This document shows positions 18,238 through 26,880 of a stretch of 64,000 bases of DNA, piece after piece; positions within the stretch are counted from its first letter, which is position 1; each line of letters begins with the position of its first letter. The notes below the pieces were generated by a model that saw only the letters and a program-made list of their open reading frames with translations, ran no database searches and was not told where the DNA came from. Origin of the DNA: Urechidicola croceus (GTDB lineage Bacteria > Bacteroidota > Bacteroidia > Flavobacteriales > Flavobacteriaceae); NCBI GenBank assembly GCA_905181865.1, contig CAJIZG010000001.1:726965-790964 (forward strand), read 5' to 3'. The position numbers were made by a program, and so were the translations under genes.

Positions 18238-18683
18238 GATCCGTATTGCTACTTGATGGAATGCCACGAGGTGATAATCTTTTCTGAAATTGCATATGTG
18301 CCTTTTTAAATTGCACATGGGCTTTTGGAAAACGTAAAGGCAACTACAAAAATAGTAGTAAAATTATATCTTGAAATAAGATTACATTTTTCTTTATACT
18401 TCAAAACGCCTCATGTGGTATATGAAAATACCACTAAATTTAATTTTAACCTGTAGCCATATTTTAGGATGAGACATGCTGATTTGAGCTGTATGTTGCG
18501 CCAAAAACCATAAATTGCATACAGTAACTTTCCATATACAAAACCATTTTAAACCATTAAACTGATCACTATCAATCGTTTAATCAATGAGAATAAATTA
18601 ACTAATATTCATCATAATTAATTAGAAATAGATACGCTCTAATTACATTTAACTCATTCCATTTGTTAAAATTAGTTAAATAC

Positions 18684-18712
18684 CATAAAACTTTTTTAAA
18701 AAAAGTTTTATG
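18684..18712. promoter_or_regulatory. 29-base palindrome upstream of the PKS operon
   Basis: Arms of 14 bases are perfectly complementary around one central A. As RNA it could terminate in either direction (T6 and A7 tracts are inside the stem, which argues against this); as DNA it is a plausible dimer-binding site ~150 bases before the operon start. Confidence 0.45.
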
Positions 18713-18861
18713 TTCAAAACAAGTTCCTAGCAAACACAGTTAACCATGCACGAACACGCAGTAAGCAATTTAAAACGAACCCGAAATAACTTACTTTGAA
18801 AATGCTCTAATCATAAATGCAACATAATATTATTTCTGTTTATTTTCTTATTAAAATAGAC

Positions 18862-18869
18862 TATCTTTA
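18862..18869 (+). promoter_or_regulatory. Probable -7 box of the PKS operon
   Basis: TATCTTTA, one mismatch to TAnnTTTG, giving a start point near 18875 and a ~22-base leader to the TTG at 18897. No clean TTG at -33. Confidence 0.35.
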
Positions 18870-18896
18870 TAGAAATTGCAGAAAATAATATTATTC

Positions 18897-20033
18897 TTGA
18901 AAATAAATCCCGCACATTTTAATGTTATTATTATTGGTGGTGGTTTAGCGGGTTTATCATCGGCCATCCACTTGTCAAAGGAAAATATTAGGGTATTGGT
19001 TATTGAAAAGAATGTCTACCCAAAACATAAAGTTTGTGGGGAATATATTTCTAATGAGGTGTTACCTTATTTACATTATTTAGAAATAGATGTGTTTAAG
19101 TTAGGGGCACAAAAAATTAATAAATTTGAACTTTCTACACCTAAAAACAAACTTATAAAAGCACCTTTACCATTGGGTGGTTTTGGAATTAGCCGTTATA
19201 CATTAGATAATGCCTTAGTAAAAAAAGCTATGCAAAATGGTGCTGAAATTATTCAAGATTCGGTAATCGATATTCAATTTTTAAATGATGCTTTTTCTGT
19301 TCAAACAAAAAATAAAACATTCCATGCGAAGATTGTAATTGGTGCTTACGGTAAGCGCTCTTCACTAGATGTAAAACTTGATAGAAATTTTATAAAACAG
19401 AAGTCACCTTTTTTGGCTGTAAAAATGCATGCAAAAGGAGATTTCCCTAAGGATTTAGTAGCGCTGCATAACTTTAAAGGAGGTTATTGTGGTGTTTCAA
19501 AAGTTGAAAATGACATTATTAATCTTTGCTACATAACAAATTTTGAAGCTTTTAAGAAATTTAAAGATATAGATGAGTTTCAAGAAAAAGTCGTCTTTCA
19601 AAACAATTATTTAAAAACAATATTTAAAAATAGCCAACCTGTTTTTGAAACACCTTTAACGATAAGTCAGATTTCATTTTCTACTAAAAGTCCCGTTAAA
19701 AATCATATCATTATGTGTGGCGATACCGCTGGTATGATTCACCCATTATGCGGAAATGGGATGAGTATGGCAATAAGGGGCGCACAAATAGCTTCTCAAC
19801 TAATTATTAACTTTTTTCAAGGAAAAATTGAATCACGCTTCGCATTAGAAAAGGCATATCAAAAATCTTGGAACCAAGAATTTAGAAATCGATTAAGAGT
19901 TGGTCATTTTGCAGCAAACATATTTAGCAAAAATCAATTGTCTGAAATACTAATTACTATTGCTAAGCAGATTCCAAGACTATTGACTAAAATTATAAAA
20001 CGAACACATGGTAAAACTATGGTTGTAAAATGA
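18897..20033 (+). CDS. FAD-dependent oxidoreductase (geranylgeranyl reductase / monooxygenase type)
   Basis: 378 residues from TTG 18897 (MKINPAHFNVIIIGGG); a TTG seven codons upstream (18876) is an alternative. Dinucleotide-binding GGGLAGLSSAIHLSKENI at the N-terminus, the VIGAYGKRS segment mid-protein, and the second FAD motif MCGDTAGMIHPLCGNGMSMA. The fold is shared by phenol/quinone-type hydroxylases and prenyl reductases. First gene of the operon; its stop overlaps the methyltransferase start (ATGA). By analogy with SrsC of Streptomyces alkylquinone synthesis it could hydroxylate the aromatic ring made by the type III PKS; this is inference. Confidence 0.85.
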   Translation: MKINPAHFNVIIIGGGLAGLSSAIHLSKENIRVLVIEKNVYPKHKVCGEYISNEVLPYLHYLEIDVFKLGAQKINKFELSTPKNKLIKAPLPLGGFGISRYTLDNALVKKAMQNGAEIIQDSVIDIQFLNDAFSVQTKNKTFHAKIVIGAYGKRSSLDVKLDRNFIKQKSPFLAVKMHAKGDFPKDLVALHNFKGGYCGVSKVENDIINLCYITNFEAFKKFKDIDEFQEKVVFQNNYLKTIFKNSQPVFETPLTISQISFSTKSPVKNHIIMCGDTAGMIHPLCGNGMSMAIRGAQIASQLIINFFQGKIESRFALEKAYQKSWNQEFRNRLRVGHFAANIFSKNQLSEILITIAKQIPRLLTKIIKRTHGKTMVVK

Positions 20034-20740
20034 GTATGTTAATTAACACAAAACATAGAACAAATGCAGTCGAAATTATGGATGATTTTTCCATTAAGGG
20101 TGACATTTTGCATAATACTTTAGACACATTAGCAAGTATTAATAAATGGCTGGGAGGTAATAATATAACCATGAACAGTTTAAGAAAAATACTTAAAGGT
20201 TATTCTAAAACAGCGCCTATAATTATTATAGATTTGGGTTGTGGAGGTGGAGACATCCTTAGAAGAATATCCAGTTATGGTAAAAAAGAAGGCTATACTT
20301 TTAAACTAATTGGGGTAGATGCTAATAAAGACGCAATAACATACGCGAGGCATTTATCAAAAAAATATAATGACATTAGTTTTATAGATTGTGATATTTT
20401 TTCAGAAGAATTTGAAACATTGGAATACGATCTTGTTTTATCAACTCTTTTTTTACATCATTTTAAAGAAGAACAGATTACAAATGTTTTACATACGTTG
20501 AAAAATAAAGCCAAACTTGGTATTATTGTAAATGATTTACACAGGCATTCCATGGCTTATTATCTATTTAAACTAGTTTGCCTAACTATAAAAAATAGAA
20601 TGATTATTGACGATGGCTTAACATCCATATTGCGAGGGTTTAAGCGTGAGGAGCTAACATCATTTTCAAATAAATTACAAGTAAAGCCCCAAATTAAATG
20701 GAAATGGGCATTTCGTTACCAATGGATAATTCAAAAATAA
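20030..20740 (+). CDS. Class I SAM-dependent methyltransferase
   Basis: 236 residues. Motif I IIDLGCGGGDILRRI, motif II-like LIGVDANKDAITYAR, and FIDCDIF / DLVLSTLFLHHFKEEQI for the later motifs, a UbiE/COQ5-like arrangement. Start overlaps the preceding stop by four bases and its own stop overlaps the PKS start (TAATG), so translation is coupled along the operon. Likely tailors the polyketide by C- or O-methylation (compare SrsB); substrate is inferred from context only. Confidence 0.88.
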   Translation: MSMLINTKHRTNAVEIMDDFSIKGDILHNTLDTLASINKWLGGNNITMNSLRKILKGYSKTAPIIIIDLGCGGGDILRRISSYGKKEGYTFKLIGVDANKDAITYARHLSKKYNDISFIDCDIFSEEFETLEYDLVLSTLFLHHFKEEQITNVLHTLKNKAKLGIIVNDLHRHSMAYYLFKLVCLTIKNRMIIDDGLTSILRGFKREELTSFSNKLQVKPQIKWKWAFRYQWIIQK

Positions 20741-21792
20741 TGAGTGTAAAAATAATATCGGTAGCAAAACAACTACCTAAATACAATAGATTAACCGCTG
20801 ATATTTTACCATATTTAGAAATATGGTTATCGGATCAAGAGGATCGTTTTAAACGTAAAGTCTTCAAGATTTTTGAAAATGCTGGGGTTGATAGGCGTTA
20901 TTCCATTATGGATCCAGAAGAAGTTTTTTTAAACACTTCTTTTGAAGAAAAAAATAACATTTATGTTAGAGAAGTGATTGGCCTTGCTGAGAGTGCTCTT
21001 TTAAAATCTTTGGAAAAAGCAACCCTTAAGCCAGAAGACATTGACTACATTATCACGGTGAGTTGTACCGGTATTATGATTCCGTCTTTAGATGCCTATT
21101 TGATAAATCGCTTAAAAATGAAACAGGATATTGTCCGTTTACCAGTCACTGAAATGGGCTGTGCAGCAGGTGTATCGGGTATTATTTATGCGAAAAATTT
21201 CTTGAAAGCAAATCCAAATAAAAGAGCGGTCGTTGTTTCTGTGGAGGCACCAACAGCCACCTTTCAGTTAGATGATTTTTCGATGGCAAATATTGTAAGT
21301 GCTGCTATTTTTGGTGATGGCGCTGCCAGTGTTATTTTATCTTCCTATGAAAATGAAGAAGGTCCTGAAATTAAGGACGAAGCCATGTATCATTTTTATG
21401 ACACCGAACATATGATGGGTTTTAAATTGGCTAATACAGGTTTGCAAATGATTTTGGATATTACAGTACCCGATACAATTGCCGATCATTTTCCAAATAT
21501 TGTACACCCCTTTTTAGAACAAAATGGAATAACTATTCACGAAATAGACCATCTTATTTTTCATCCAGGAGGAAAAAAAATTGTGCAAACAGTTGAAGAT
21601 TTATTTGGTTCATTAGGAAAAAATATTGATGACACCAAAGAAGTTCTTAAATTGTATGGAAATATGAGTAGTGCCACGGTGCTGTATGTTTTAGAGCGTT
21701 TTATGGACAAGAAACTCCCTAAAGGAAACAAGGGACTAATGCTTAGTTTTGGACCAGGGTTTTCAGCGCAACGTATTTTATTAGAATGGTAA
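20740..21792 (+). CDS. Type III polyketide synthase (chalcone/stilbene synthase family)
   Basis: 350 residues. Catalytic triad visible: C141 in VTEMGCAAGVSG, H275 in HLIFHPGGKK, N308 in LYGNMSSATV; closing FGPGFSAQRILLEW matches the GFGPG region. Such enzymes extend an acyl starter with malonyl-CoA and cyclise it to resorcinols, pyrones or phloroglucinols. Starting at ATG 20740 (TAATG overlap) rather than further upstream gives the family N-terminus MSVKIISVAKQLP. Neighbouring KAS, dehydratase, reductase and ACP suggest that the starter is a dedicated acyl-ACP. Product cannot be read from the sequence. Confidence 0.93.
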   Translation: MSVKIISVAKQLPKYNRLTADILPYLEIWLSDQEDRFKRKVFKIFENAGVDRRYSIMDPEEVFLNTSFEEKNNIYVREVIGLAESALLKSLEKATLKPEDIDYIITVSCTGIMIPSLDAYLINRLKMKQDIVRLPVTEMGCAAGVSGIIYAKNFLKANPNKRAVVVSVEAPTATFQLDDFSMANIVSAAIFGDGAASVILSSYENEEGPEIKDEAMYHFYDTEHMMGFKLANTGLQMILDITVPDTIADHFPNIVHPFLEQNGITIHEIDHLIFHPGGKKIVQTVEDLFGSLGKNIDDTKEVLKLYGNMSSATVLYVLERFMDKKLPKGNKGLMLSFGPGFSAQRILLEW

Positions 21793-22583
21793 AAGAGTTT
21801 GAAAATAAAAATTATTGGGCCCTTATTTTAGGAGGCTCTAGCGGATTGGGATTAGCCACTGCCAAAAAACTGGCTGCACATGGTATGAATATTTGTATCG
21901 TTCATAGAGATTCAAGATTTCAAGAAACTGAAATCGGAATTGAATTTAACAAAATAAAAGCGGAAGGTATTCAGTTCATATCTTTTAATATGGATGCAAT
22001 AAATCCTGAAAAGCGACAGAAAATAATTAATGATTTACCGCTATATTTAGGAAAAAAAGGAAAAATTAGAACATTAGTACATAGCATAGCGAAAGGTAAT
22101 TTAAAACCAATGATTGGAGACAATGAATCTACTTTAAAAAATGACGATTTCATTTTAACCATAAACGCTATGGCAATTAGCTTGTACGATTGGACTAAAG
22201 CCTTATTTGAGGCTAATCTATTTGCTGAAGATACTAGAATCATTAGTTTTACTAGTGAAGGCAATACCAAACCATGGAAAAACTATGCTGCGGTCTCTGC
22301 TGCAAAAGTGGCACTAGAAGCACTTAGCAGAAATATAGCTTTAGAATTTGCTCCTTGCGGCATTAGAGCCAATTGTATCCAGGCAGGTGTTACCAATACG
22401 GCATCTTTACAAATGATTCCGGGAAATGAAAAAATCAAAAAATATTCTTTATTTCGAAATCCGTTTAAGCGGTTAACAATCCCTGAAGATGTTGCCAATG
22501 TGGTTTATTTATTATGTAAAGATGAAGCTAGTTGGATTAATGGAAGTATTATTCCGGTTGATGGCGGTGAGCATATTTCTTAA
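21786..22583 (+). CDS. SDR oxidoreductase of the FabI/FabL enoyl-reductase type
   Basis: 265 residues. Nucleotide-binding GGSSGLGLA (16-24), a VHSIAKG segment as in FabI (LVHSIA), and the catalytic pair Y167-(6)-K174 in NYAAVSAAKVALEALSRN. The Tyr-x6-Lys spacing is that of enoyl-ACP reductases, not the Tyr-x3-Lys of ketoreductases. It should saturate the acyl chain on the cluster's ACP. Overlaps the PKS stop by 7 bases. A different SDR activity cannot be excluded. Confidence 0.82.
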   Translation: MVKEFENKNYWALILGGSSGLGLATAKKLAAHGMNICIVHRDSRFQETEIGIEFNKIKAEGIQFISFNMDAINPEKRQKIINDLPLYLGKKGKIRTLVHSIAKGNLKPMIGDNESTLKNDDFILTINAMAISLYDWTKALFEANLFAEDTRIISFTSEGNTKPWKNYAAVSAAKVALEALSRNIALEFAPCGIRANCIQAGVTNTASLQMIPGNEKIKKYSLFRNPFKRLTIPEDVANVVYLLCKDEASWINGSIIPVDGGEHIS

Positions 22584-22645
22584 ATTTAAATTAGTAGGGT
22601 CTCTTTAGCACACTCGACAGGTCATATTAAAAGCAAAAACAATAC

Positions 22646-23098
22646 ATGACATCAAATCAAATAATAAAGTCATTACCTTATCAGCAACCTTTTCTATTTG
22701 TTGATAAATTAACCGAGATTTCTAGCGAAGGCATCACAGGAAATTATACTTTTAAAGCAATAGAATATTTCTATAAAGGACATTTTAAAAACAACCCCAT
22801 AACGCCAGGTGTTATACTAACGGAATGTATGGCGCAAATTGGTGTTGTGTGTTTAGGAATTTATATTTTAAACGAAGAAAATTCTAATAGAAAGAACCTT
22901 CAAATTGCTTTAACATCAAGTCAAATTGATTTCTTTTTAACCGTATTTCCCAATGAAAAAGTAACCGTTATTTCAGAAAAAGAATTCTATCGATTCAATA
23001 AATTAAAGTGCCACGTAAAGATGTTAAACGAAAAAAATGAATTGGTCTGTAGAGGGGTTATTTCAGGAATGATAAAACCAACAGTAAATGAAACATAG
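22646..23098 (+). CDS. FabZ/FabA-like 3-hydroxyacyl-ACP dehydratase
   Basis: 150 residues, single hot-dog domain. PYQQPFLFVDKL matches the FabZ start; catalytic H46 in GHFKNNPITPGVILTECMAQ and acidic E60 in the central helix. Removes water from 3-hydroxyacyl-ACP. Follows the reductase after 62 bases and overlaps the next gene by 11, placing it in the operon. It is clearly not the housekeeping FabZ in context, which normally sits with lpx genes. Confidence 0.88.
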   Translation: MTSNQIIKSLPYQQPFLFVDKLTEISSEGITGNYTFKAIEYFYKGHFKNNPITPGVILTECMAQIGVVCLGIYILNEENSNRKNLQIALTSSQIDFFLTVFPNEKVTVISEKEFYRFNKLKCHVKMLNEKNELVCRGVISGMIKPTVNET

Positions 23099-24362
23099 AG
23101 TTGTTATTACAGGTATGGGAGTTGTTGCACCAAATGGTGTGGGATTGAGCGAATTTACAAACGCCATAAAAAAAGGAGTCTCTGGAATAACCTATCATCA
23201 AAATTTGAAAGATCTGGATTTTTCATGTTGTATTGGTGGAGTTCCCCAGGTTTCAGAGGAAAAAAGACTACACTATTTTACACCTTTACAACTCCGTGGT
23301 TTCAATAGTTCAGGTATTTTATATGGCTGTATAGCAGGCATTGATGCTTGGAAAGACGCTGGTTTTCCTTTTGATTCTGAAAGTGAATTAGATTACAATA
23401 GCGGTACCATTTTTGGGACAGGAACCTCAGGGATTGAAAAATTTAGAGAAGCTATTTATAAAATAGATACGAAACAAGTAAAGCGTTTAGGCAGTACCGC
23501 TGTACTGCAAACCATGGCAAGCGGAGTGAGTGCCTTTTTGGGAGGAATGCTAGGTTTAGGGAATCAAGTAACTACAAATTCATCTGCTTGTACTACAGGA
23601 ACGGAGGCTATTATTTTAGGTTTCGATCGCATACAGTCTGGCAAAGCAAAACGGATGCTAGTAGGCAGTTGTAGTGATGATGGCCCTTATATTTGGGGTG
23701 GTTTTGACGCCATGCGAGTGATGACTTATAAACATAATGAGACCCCAAAACAAGGTTCGAGACCAATGAGTGCTACTGCCGATGGCTTTGTCCCTGGAAG
23801 TGGTGCCGGAGCATTGGTTCTAGAGTCATTGGAAAGTGCCTTAGAAAGAAAAGCAACCATCTATGCGGAAGTTTTAGGCGGTGCATTAAATTCCGGAGGA
23901 CAACGTGGAGAAGGTACCATGACAGCACCCAATGAAGAAGCTGTAGTGGGTTGTATAAAAAAAGCTATTGAAAATTCTGGTATATCCGCAGATGCTATTG
24001 ATACCATTAACGGCCACTTAACAGCCACATCAAAAGATAGTTTGGAAATTAAAAATTGGACCAAAGCATTGCATAGAAAAGGAGTAGATTTTCCGTATAT
24101 AAATTCATTAAAAGGGATGGTTGGACATTGTTTAACTGCTGCTGGAAGTATTGAAAGTGTTGCTACTGTTTTACAGTTGAAAGAGCAATTTATTTTTCCA
24201 AACATTAATTGTGAAGATGTACTCCCTGAGATTTCAAGTTTAATTTCCGAAGAAAAAATACCTAAAAAATTAGTAGAAACAAAAGTTACTATTGCTATAA
24301 AAGCAAGTTTTGGTTTTGGTGATGTGAACGGATGTGTTATATTTAAAACTTATTTAGCTTAA
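23088..24362 (+). CDS. Beta-ketoacyl-ACP synthase (FabF/KAS II type)
   Basis: 424 residues, a normal KAS II length. Catalytic C168 (NSSACTTGTEAI), H310 (TINGHLTATSKDS) and H347 (KGMVGHCLTAAGSIE) are all present, as is the C-terminal NFGFGDVNG-like FGFGDVNG. Carries out decarboxylative condensation of malonyl-ACP with acyl-ACP. Complete triad argues for a chain-elongating enzyme and not a chain-length factor; only one KAS is in the cluster. Confidence 0.92.
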   Translation: MKHRVVITGMGVVAPNGVGLSEFTNAIKKGVSGITYHQNLKDLDFSCCIGGVPQVSEEKRLHYFTPLQLRGFNSSGILYGCIAGIDAWKDAGFPFDSESELDYNSGTIFGTGTSGIEKFREAIYKIDTKQVKRLGSTAVLQTMASGVSAFLGGMLGLGNQVTTNSSACTTGTEAIILGFDRIQSGKAKRMLVGSCSDDGPYIWGGFDAMRVMTYKHNETPKQGSRPMSATADGFVPGSGAGALVLESLESALERKATIYAEVLGGALNSGGQRGEGTMTAPNEEAVVGCIKKAIENSGISADAIDTINGHLTATSKDSLEIKNWTKALHRKGVDFPYINSLKGMVGHCLTAAGSIESVATVLQLKEQFIFPNINCEDVLPEISSLISEEKIPKKLVETKVTIAIKASFGFGDVNGCVIFKTYLA

Positions 24363-24369
24363 TATTTAT

Positions 24370-24624
24370 ATGGAAAAACAAGCATTAATTGCCAAACTAA
24401 AAACGATCGTTGAACCTTACATTCAAGATGAAGATGCTTTCAAAAGCTTATCTGAAAATACTGACTTTGTTAAAGATTTAAAAATTAATTCTGCCAATTT
24501 GGTGGATGTTATTTTAGACGTCGAAGATGTATTCGATATTAGAATTGAAAATGTAGACATGGAAAAAATGCTGTCTGTAAAAGCGGCAATGGATATTGTT
24601 AACGAGAAATTAGCAGCAAAATGA
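24370..24624 (+). CDS. Acyl carrier protein
   Basis: 84 residues, acidic, three-helix ACP pattern. The phosphopantetheine site is S41 in KINSANLVDVILDVEDVFDI; the common D-S-L is replaced by N-S-A, as in dedicated secondary-metabolism ACPs. Seven bases after the KAS stop and overlapping the transferase start by four, it should be the carrier for the cluster's acyl chain. Confidence 0.9.
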   Translation: MEKQALIAKLKTIVEPYIQDEDAFKSLSENTDFVKDLKINSANLVDVILDVEDVFDIRIENVDMEKMLSVKAAMDIVNEKLAAK

Positions 24625-25217
24625 TTGGCAACGATATTGTTGATCTGAAAATAGCTGCTTTAGAATCTAACTGGAAAAGACCTCGCTTTTTAGATAAAGT
24701 ATTTTCAAAACAAGAACAGTCGCTTATCATAAATTCTGAAATCCAATCGCAAATGGTTTGGTTACTTTGGAGTATGAAAGAGGCTGCATATAAAATTTAT
24801 GTCCAGCAATATGGAGAGCGAATTTTTAATCCTAAAAAATTAACATGTGAATTAATTTCTACACGTGAAGGTTCGGTTAATTTTAATGGAAATCAATATG
24901 TAACGAAGTCTGAAATAGGCGACGATTTTGTAAATACCATGGCATATTCAGAAGAACCTAATACAACAATAATCCATCGTTTTAAAATTGAAGACACCTC
25001 TTATAAAACCCAATCTAACGCAGTAAAACAAAAGCTTCTAAAATCCTTCTCGGAATTAAAAAAAATACCTCTTAAAAACTTAGAAATCAAGAACGATAAA
25101 AATAGTGTGCCCAGGTTATTTCATAATGGTATTAAGCAAAGTTTTTCGTTTTCAATAGCGCACCACGGATTTTATGGTGCTTACGCTATCTCTATTAACT
25201 CCAGCTTTCAATCTTAG
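24621..25217 (+). CDS. 4'-phosphopantetheinyl transferase
   Basis: 198 residues. AcpS/Sfp-superfamily motifs: MIGNDIVDLK at the N-terminus (metal-binding Asp), WSMKEAAYKIY (the WxxKEA motif). Attaches the phosphopantetheine arm from CoA to the adjacent ACP. ATGA overlap with the ACP gene, and the last gene of the operon. After its stop the strand holds only ~170 bases of non-coding or decayed sequence. Confidence 0.9.
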   Translation: MIGNDIVDLKIAALESNWKRPRFLDKVFSKQEQSLIINSEIQSQMVWLLWSMKEAAYKIYVQQYGERIFNPKKLTCELISTREGSVNFNGNQYVTKSEIGDDFVNTMAYSEEPNTTIIHRFKIEDTSYKTQSNAVKQKLLKSFSELKKIPLKNLEIKNDKNSVPRLFHNGIKQSFSFSIAHHGFYGAYAISINSSFQS

Positions 25218-25390
25218 TAACGCCCTTTCTTATTCTATCCTATAATCTATTTACTCAAACAGATAAAGTAAAAGAAATTGAATCTTTTGGCGTAATGCAA
25301 GATAGAAGAATAGAACTTGAGATTGGTTTTCAAAAATGAGACAATTCAGTATTAACTGATGTCAAATATTTTAGCCAAGAAGTATTCTGT

Positions 25391-25723
25391 TCAAAATACT
25401 ATAAAAAGAAATATCTTTAATCTACTTCTTAGTAGATTTACCAAGATCACTGCTTTCAGTAAATCTTTTGGAGTCATTGCAACTCTAAAGTCATAATTAG
25501 CCACAAAATTTAAATGCCAAGGTTCGGCAACAGTCGGAACAGCATAAGCATCATCTAAATCCATCACAATAACAACGCTTCGATGTCCATCAATCTCAGT
25601 AAAATAAATACTCTCTAGTTTAATTTCTTCAACTATTTGTCGGATTTCTTGACCAACGGTTATACTTTTCACCCTTGAATTAAATGGTTCAAAAGACAAA
25701 ATTACATTAACTAACATTCTCAT
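25391..25723 (-). CDS. DUF3303-like small protein with probably frameshifted C-terminus
   Basis: 110 residues. The run LSFEPFNSRVKSITVGQEI and YFTEIDGHRSVVIVMDLDD then AEPWHLNFVANYDFRVAMTP match, from memory, small proteins annotated as DUF3303-like or (misleadingly) pantothenate synthetase. After DLLKA the tail turns hydrophobic and unlike the family; shifting one base gives SDLGKSTKK and a stop, which is the expected short basic ending. So a late single-base indel is likely. Function unknown. Confidence 0.55.
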   Translation of the reverse strand: MRMLVNVILSFEPFNSRVKSITVGQEIRQIVEEIKLESIYFTEIDGHRSVVIVMDLDDAYAVPTVAEPWHLNFVANYDFRVAMTPKDLLKAVILVNLLRSRLKIFLFIVF

Positions 25724-26004
25724 AATTATTCAATTTTAAATGAATAACTCCTCAAATATTTTTAAATGACTTAAAAAGGCGCTATACCATTATTAAAAAC
25801 ATAGTTGAGATTGGAATTGGGGGTTTGATAGTAGTAATGAGTTATTGGAATTACAATTTATTCATCATGATTTTTCACGATGTATAAATTCATCTATACA
25901 TAATGATGTCTCATAGCAGAAAGGAACTATATCTTATATTTTAGGTTCTTACATATTGGTATTAATATTTGAAGTATCTTTATGTTGAACTTTTAACCAA
26001 TCTT

Positions 26005-26818
26005 ATGAAAATTTTAAAACACACTTTTATTGCAATCATGACACTTAGTTTTTTAAGTTTTACCCAGATTTCGAACACCCTCGACAATAATAAAAACTCA
26101 AACACTGCCAGTCATCAATTTTACCAATTAAAAATATATTCCTTTATTACTTTGGAACAAGTTCAAGGAGCAGATGACTATTTTAAACAGGCATTTATCC
26201 CATCTTTAAATAGTATGGGAATTACGAACGTAGGGGTCTTTAAACCTACCTCTAATGCTTCATGATTCTATAAAAAAAATATATATTTTAATTCCTTTTT
26301 CATCTATCAAAGAATTTATGGGATTGGCGGAGAATTTAGAGAACAGTCAATCTCATAATTCAAAAGGAAGTTCTTTTTTAAATGCGCCACATAATAACCC
26401 AGCATTTTCTCGCTACGAATCTATCCTAATGAAATCATTCGATCAATTTCCAATTTTAAAAACGCCAAATCTAAATGGAGACAGATCGAATCATATATAC
26501 GAACTAAGAAGTTACGAATCGTCATCTGACAAGTATTACAAAACAAAGGTTGACATGTTTAATGTTGGCGGAGAAGTTAAATTATTTAATCGATTGGAGT
26601 TCAATGCTGTTTTTTATGGTGAAGTTATCTCTGGCTCTAAAATGCCAAATTTAATGTATATGACTACTTTCTCTGATATGAAGAGTAGAGATGCCCATTG
26701 GGATGCTTTTTCTGCCTCTTCTGAATGGACAAAATTAAAGGCAGTAACAAAATATAAAAATAGTGTTTCGCATGCCGATATCATTTTGATGTCTCCTACA
26801 GACTATTCTAATTACTAA
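26005..26818 (+). pseudogene. NIPSNAP-domain secreted protein split by a frameshift
   Basis: First part (ATG 26005, signal-like MKILKHTFIAIMTLSFLSF) contains FYQLKIYSFITLEQVQGADD and stops at TGA ~26263 after GVFKPTSNAS. The next frame picks up immediately (LHDSIKKIYILIPFSSIKEF) and runs to 26818 with IYELRSYESSSDKYYKTKV, the second NIPSNAP half. A single indel near 26258 separates them. Proteins of this type (ferredoxin-like fold) are common secreted proteins in Bacteroidota, function unclear. A sequencing error is possible but several true pseudogenes lie next door. Confidence 0.7.
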
Positions 26819-26880
26819 AATTATTAGTACCTCAACCCCTCTATTAAATAACTTGACTATGCTAAAAAATTTACTTGTAG

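Larger units (their letters stand above)
18238..18875. other. 640-base regulatory gap between GH16 gene and the PKS operon
   Basis: No gene. Contains a 29-base palindrome at 18684-18712 (CATAAAACTTTTTT, one central A, AAAAAAGTTTTATG), a smaller hairpin GGTAT-ATGAAA-ATACC near 18417, and a probable operon promoter at 18862-18869. The first ~80 bases hold TGCATATGTGCC/TGCACATGGGC, a weak hairpin that could end GH16 transcripts. Confidence 0.5.
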
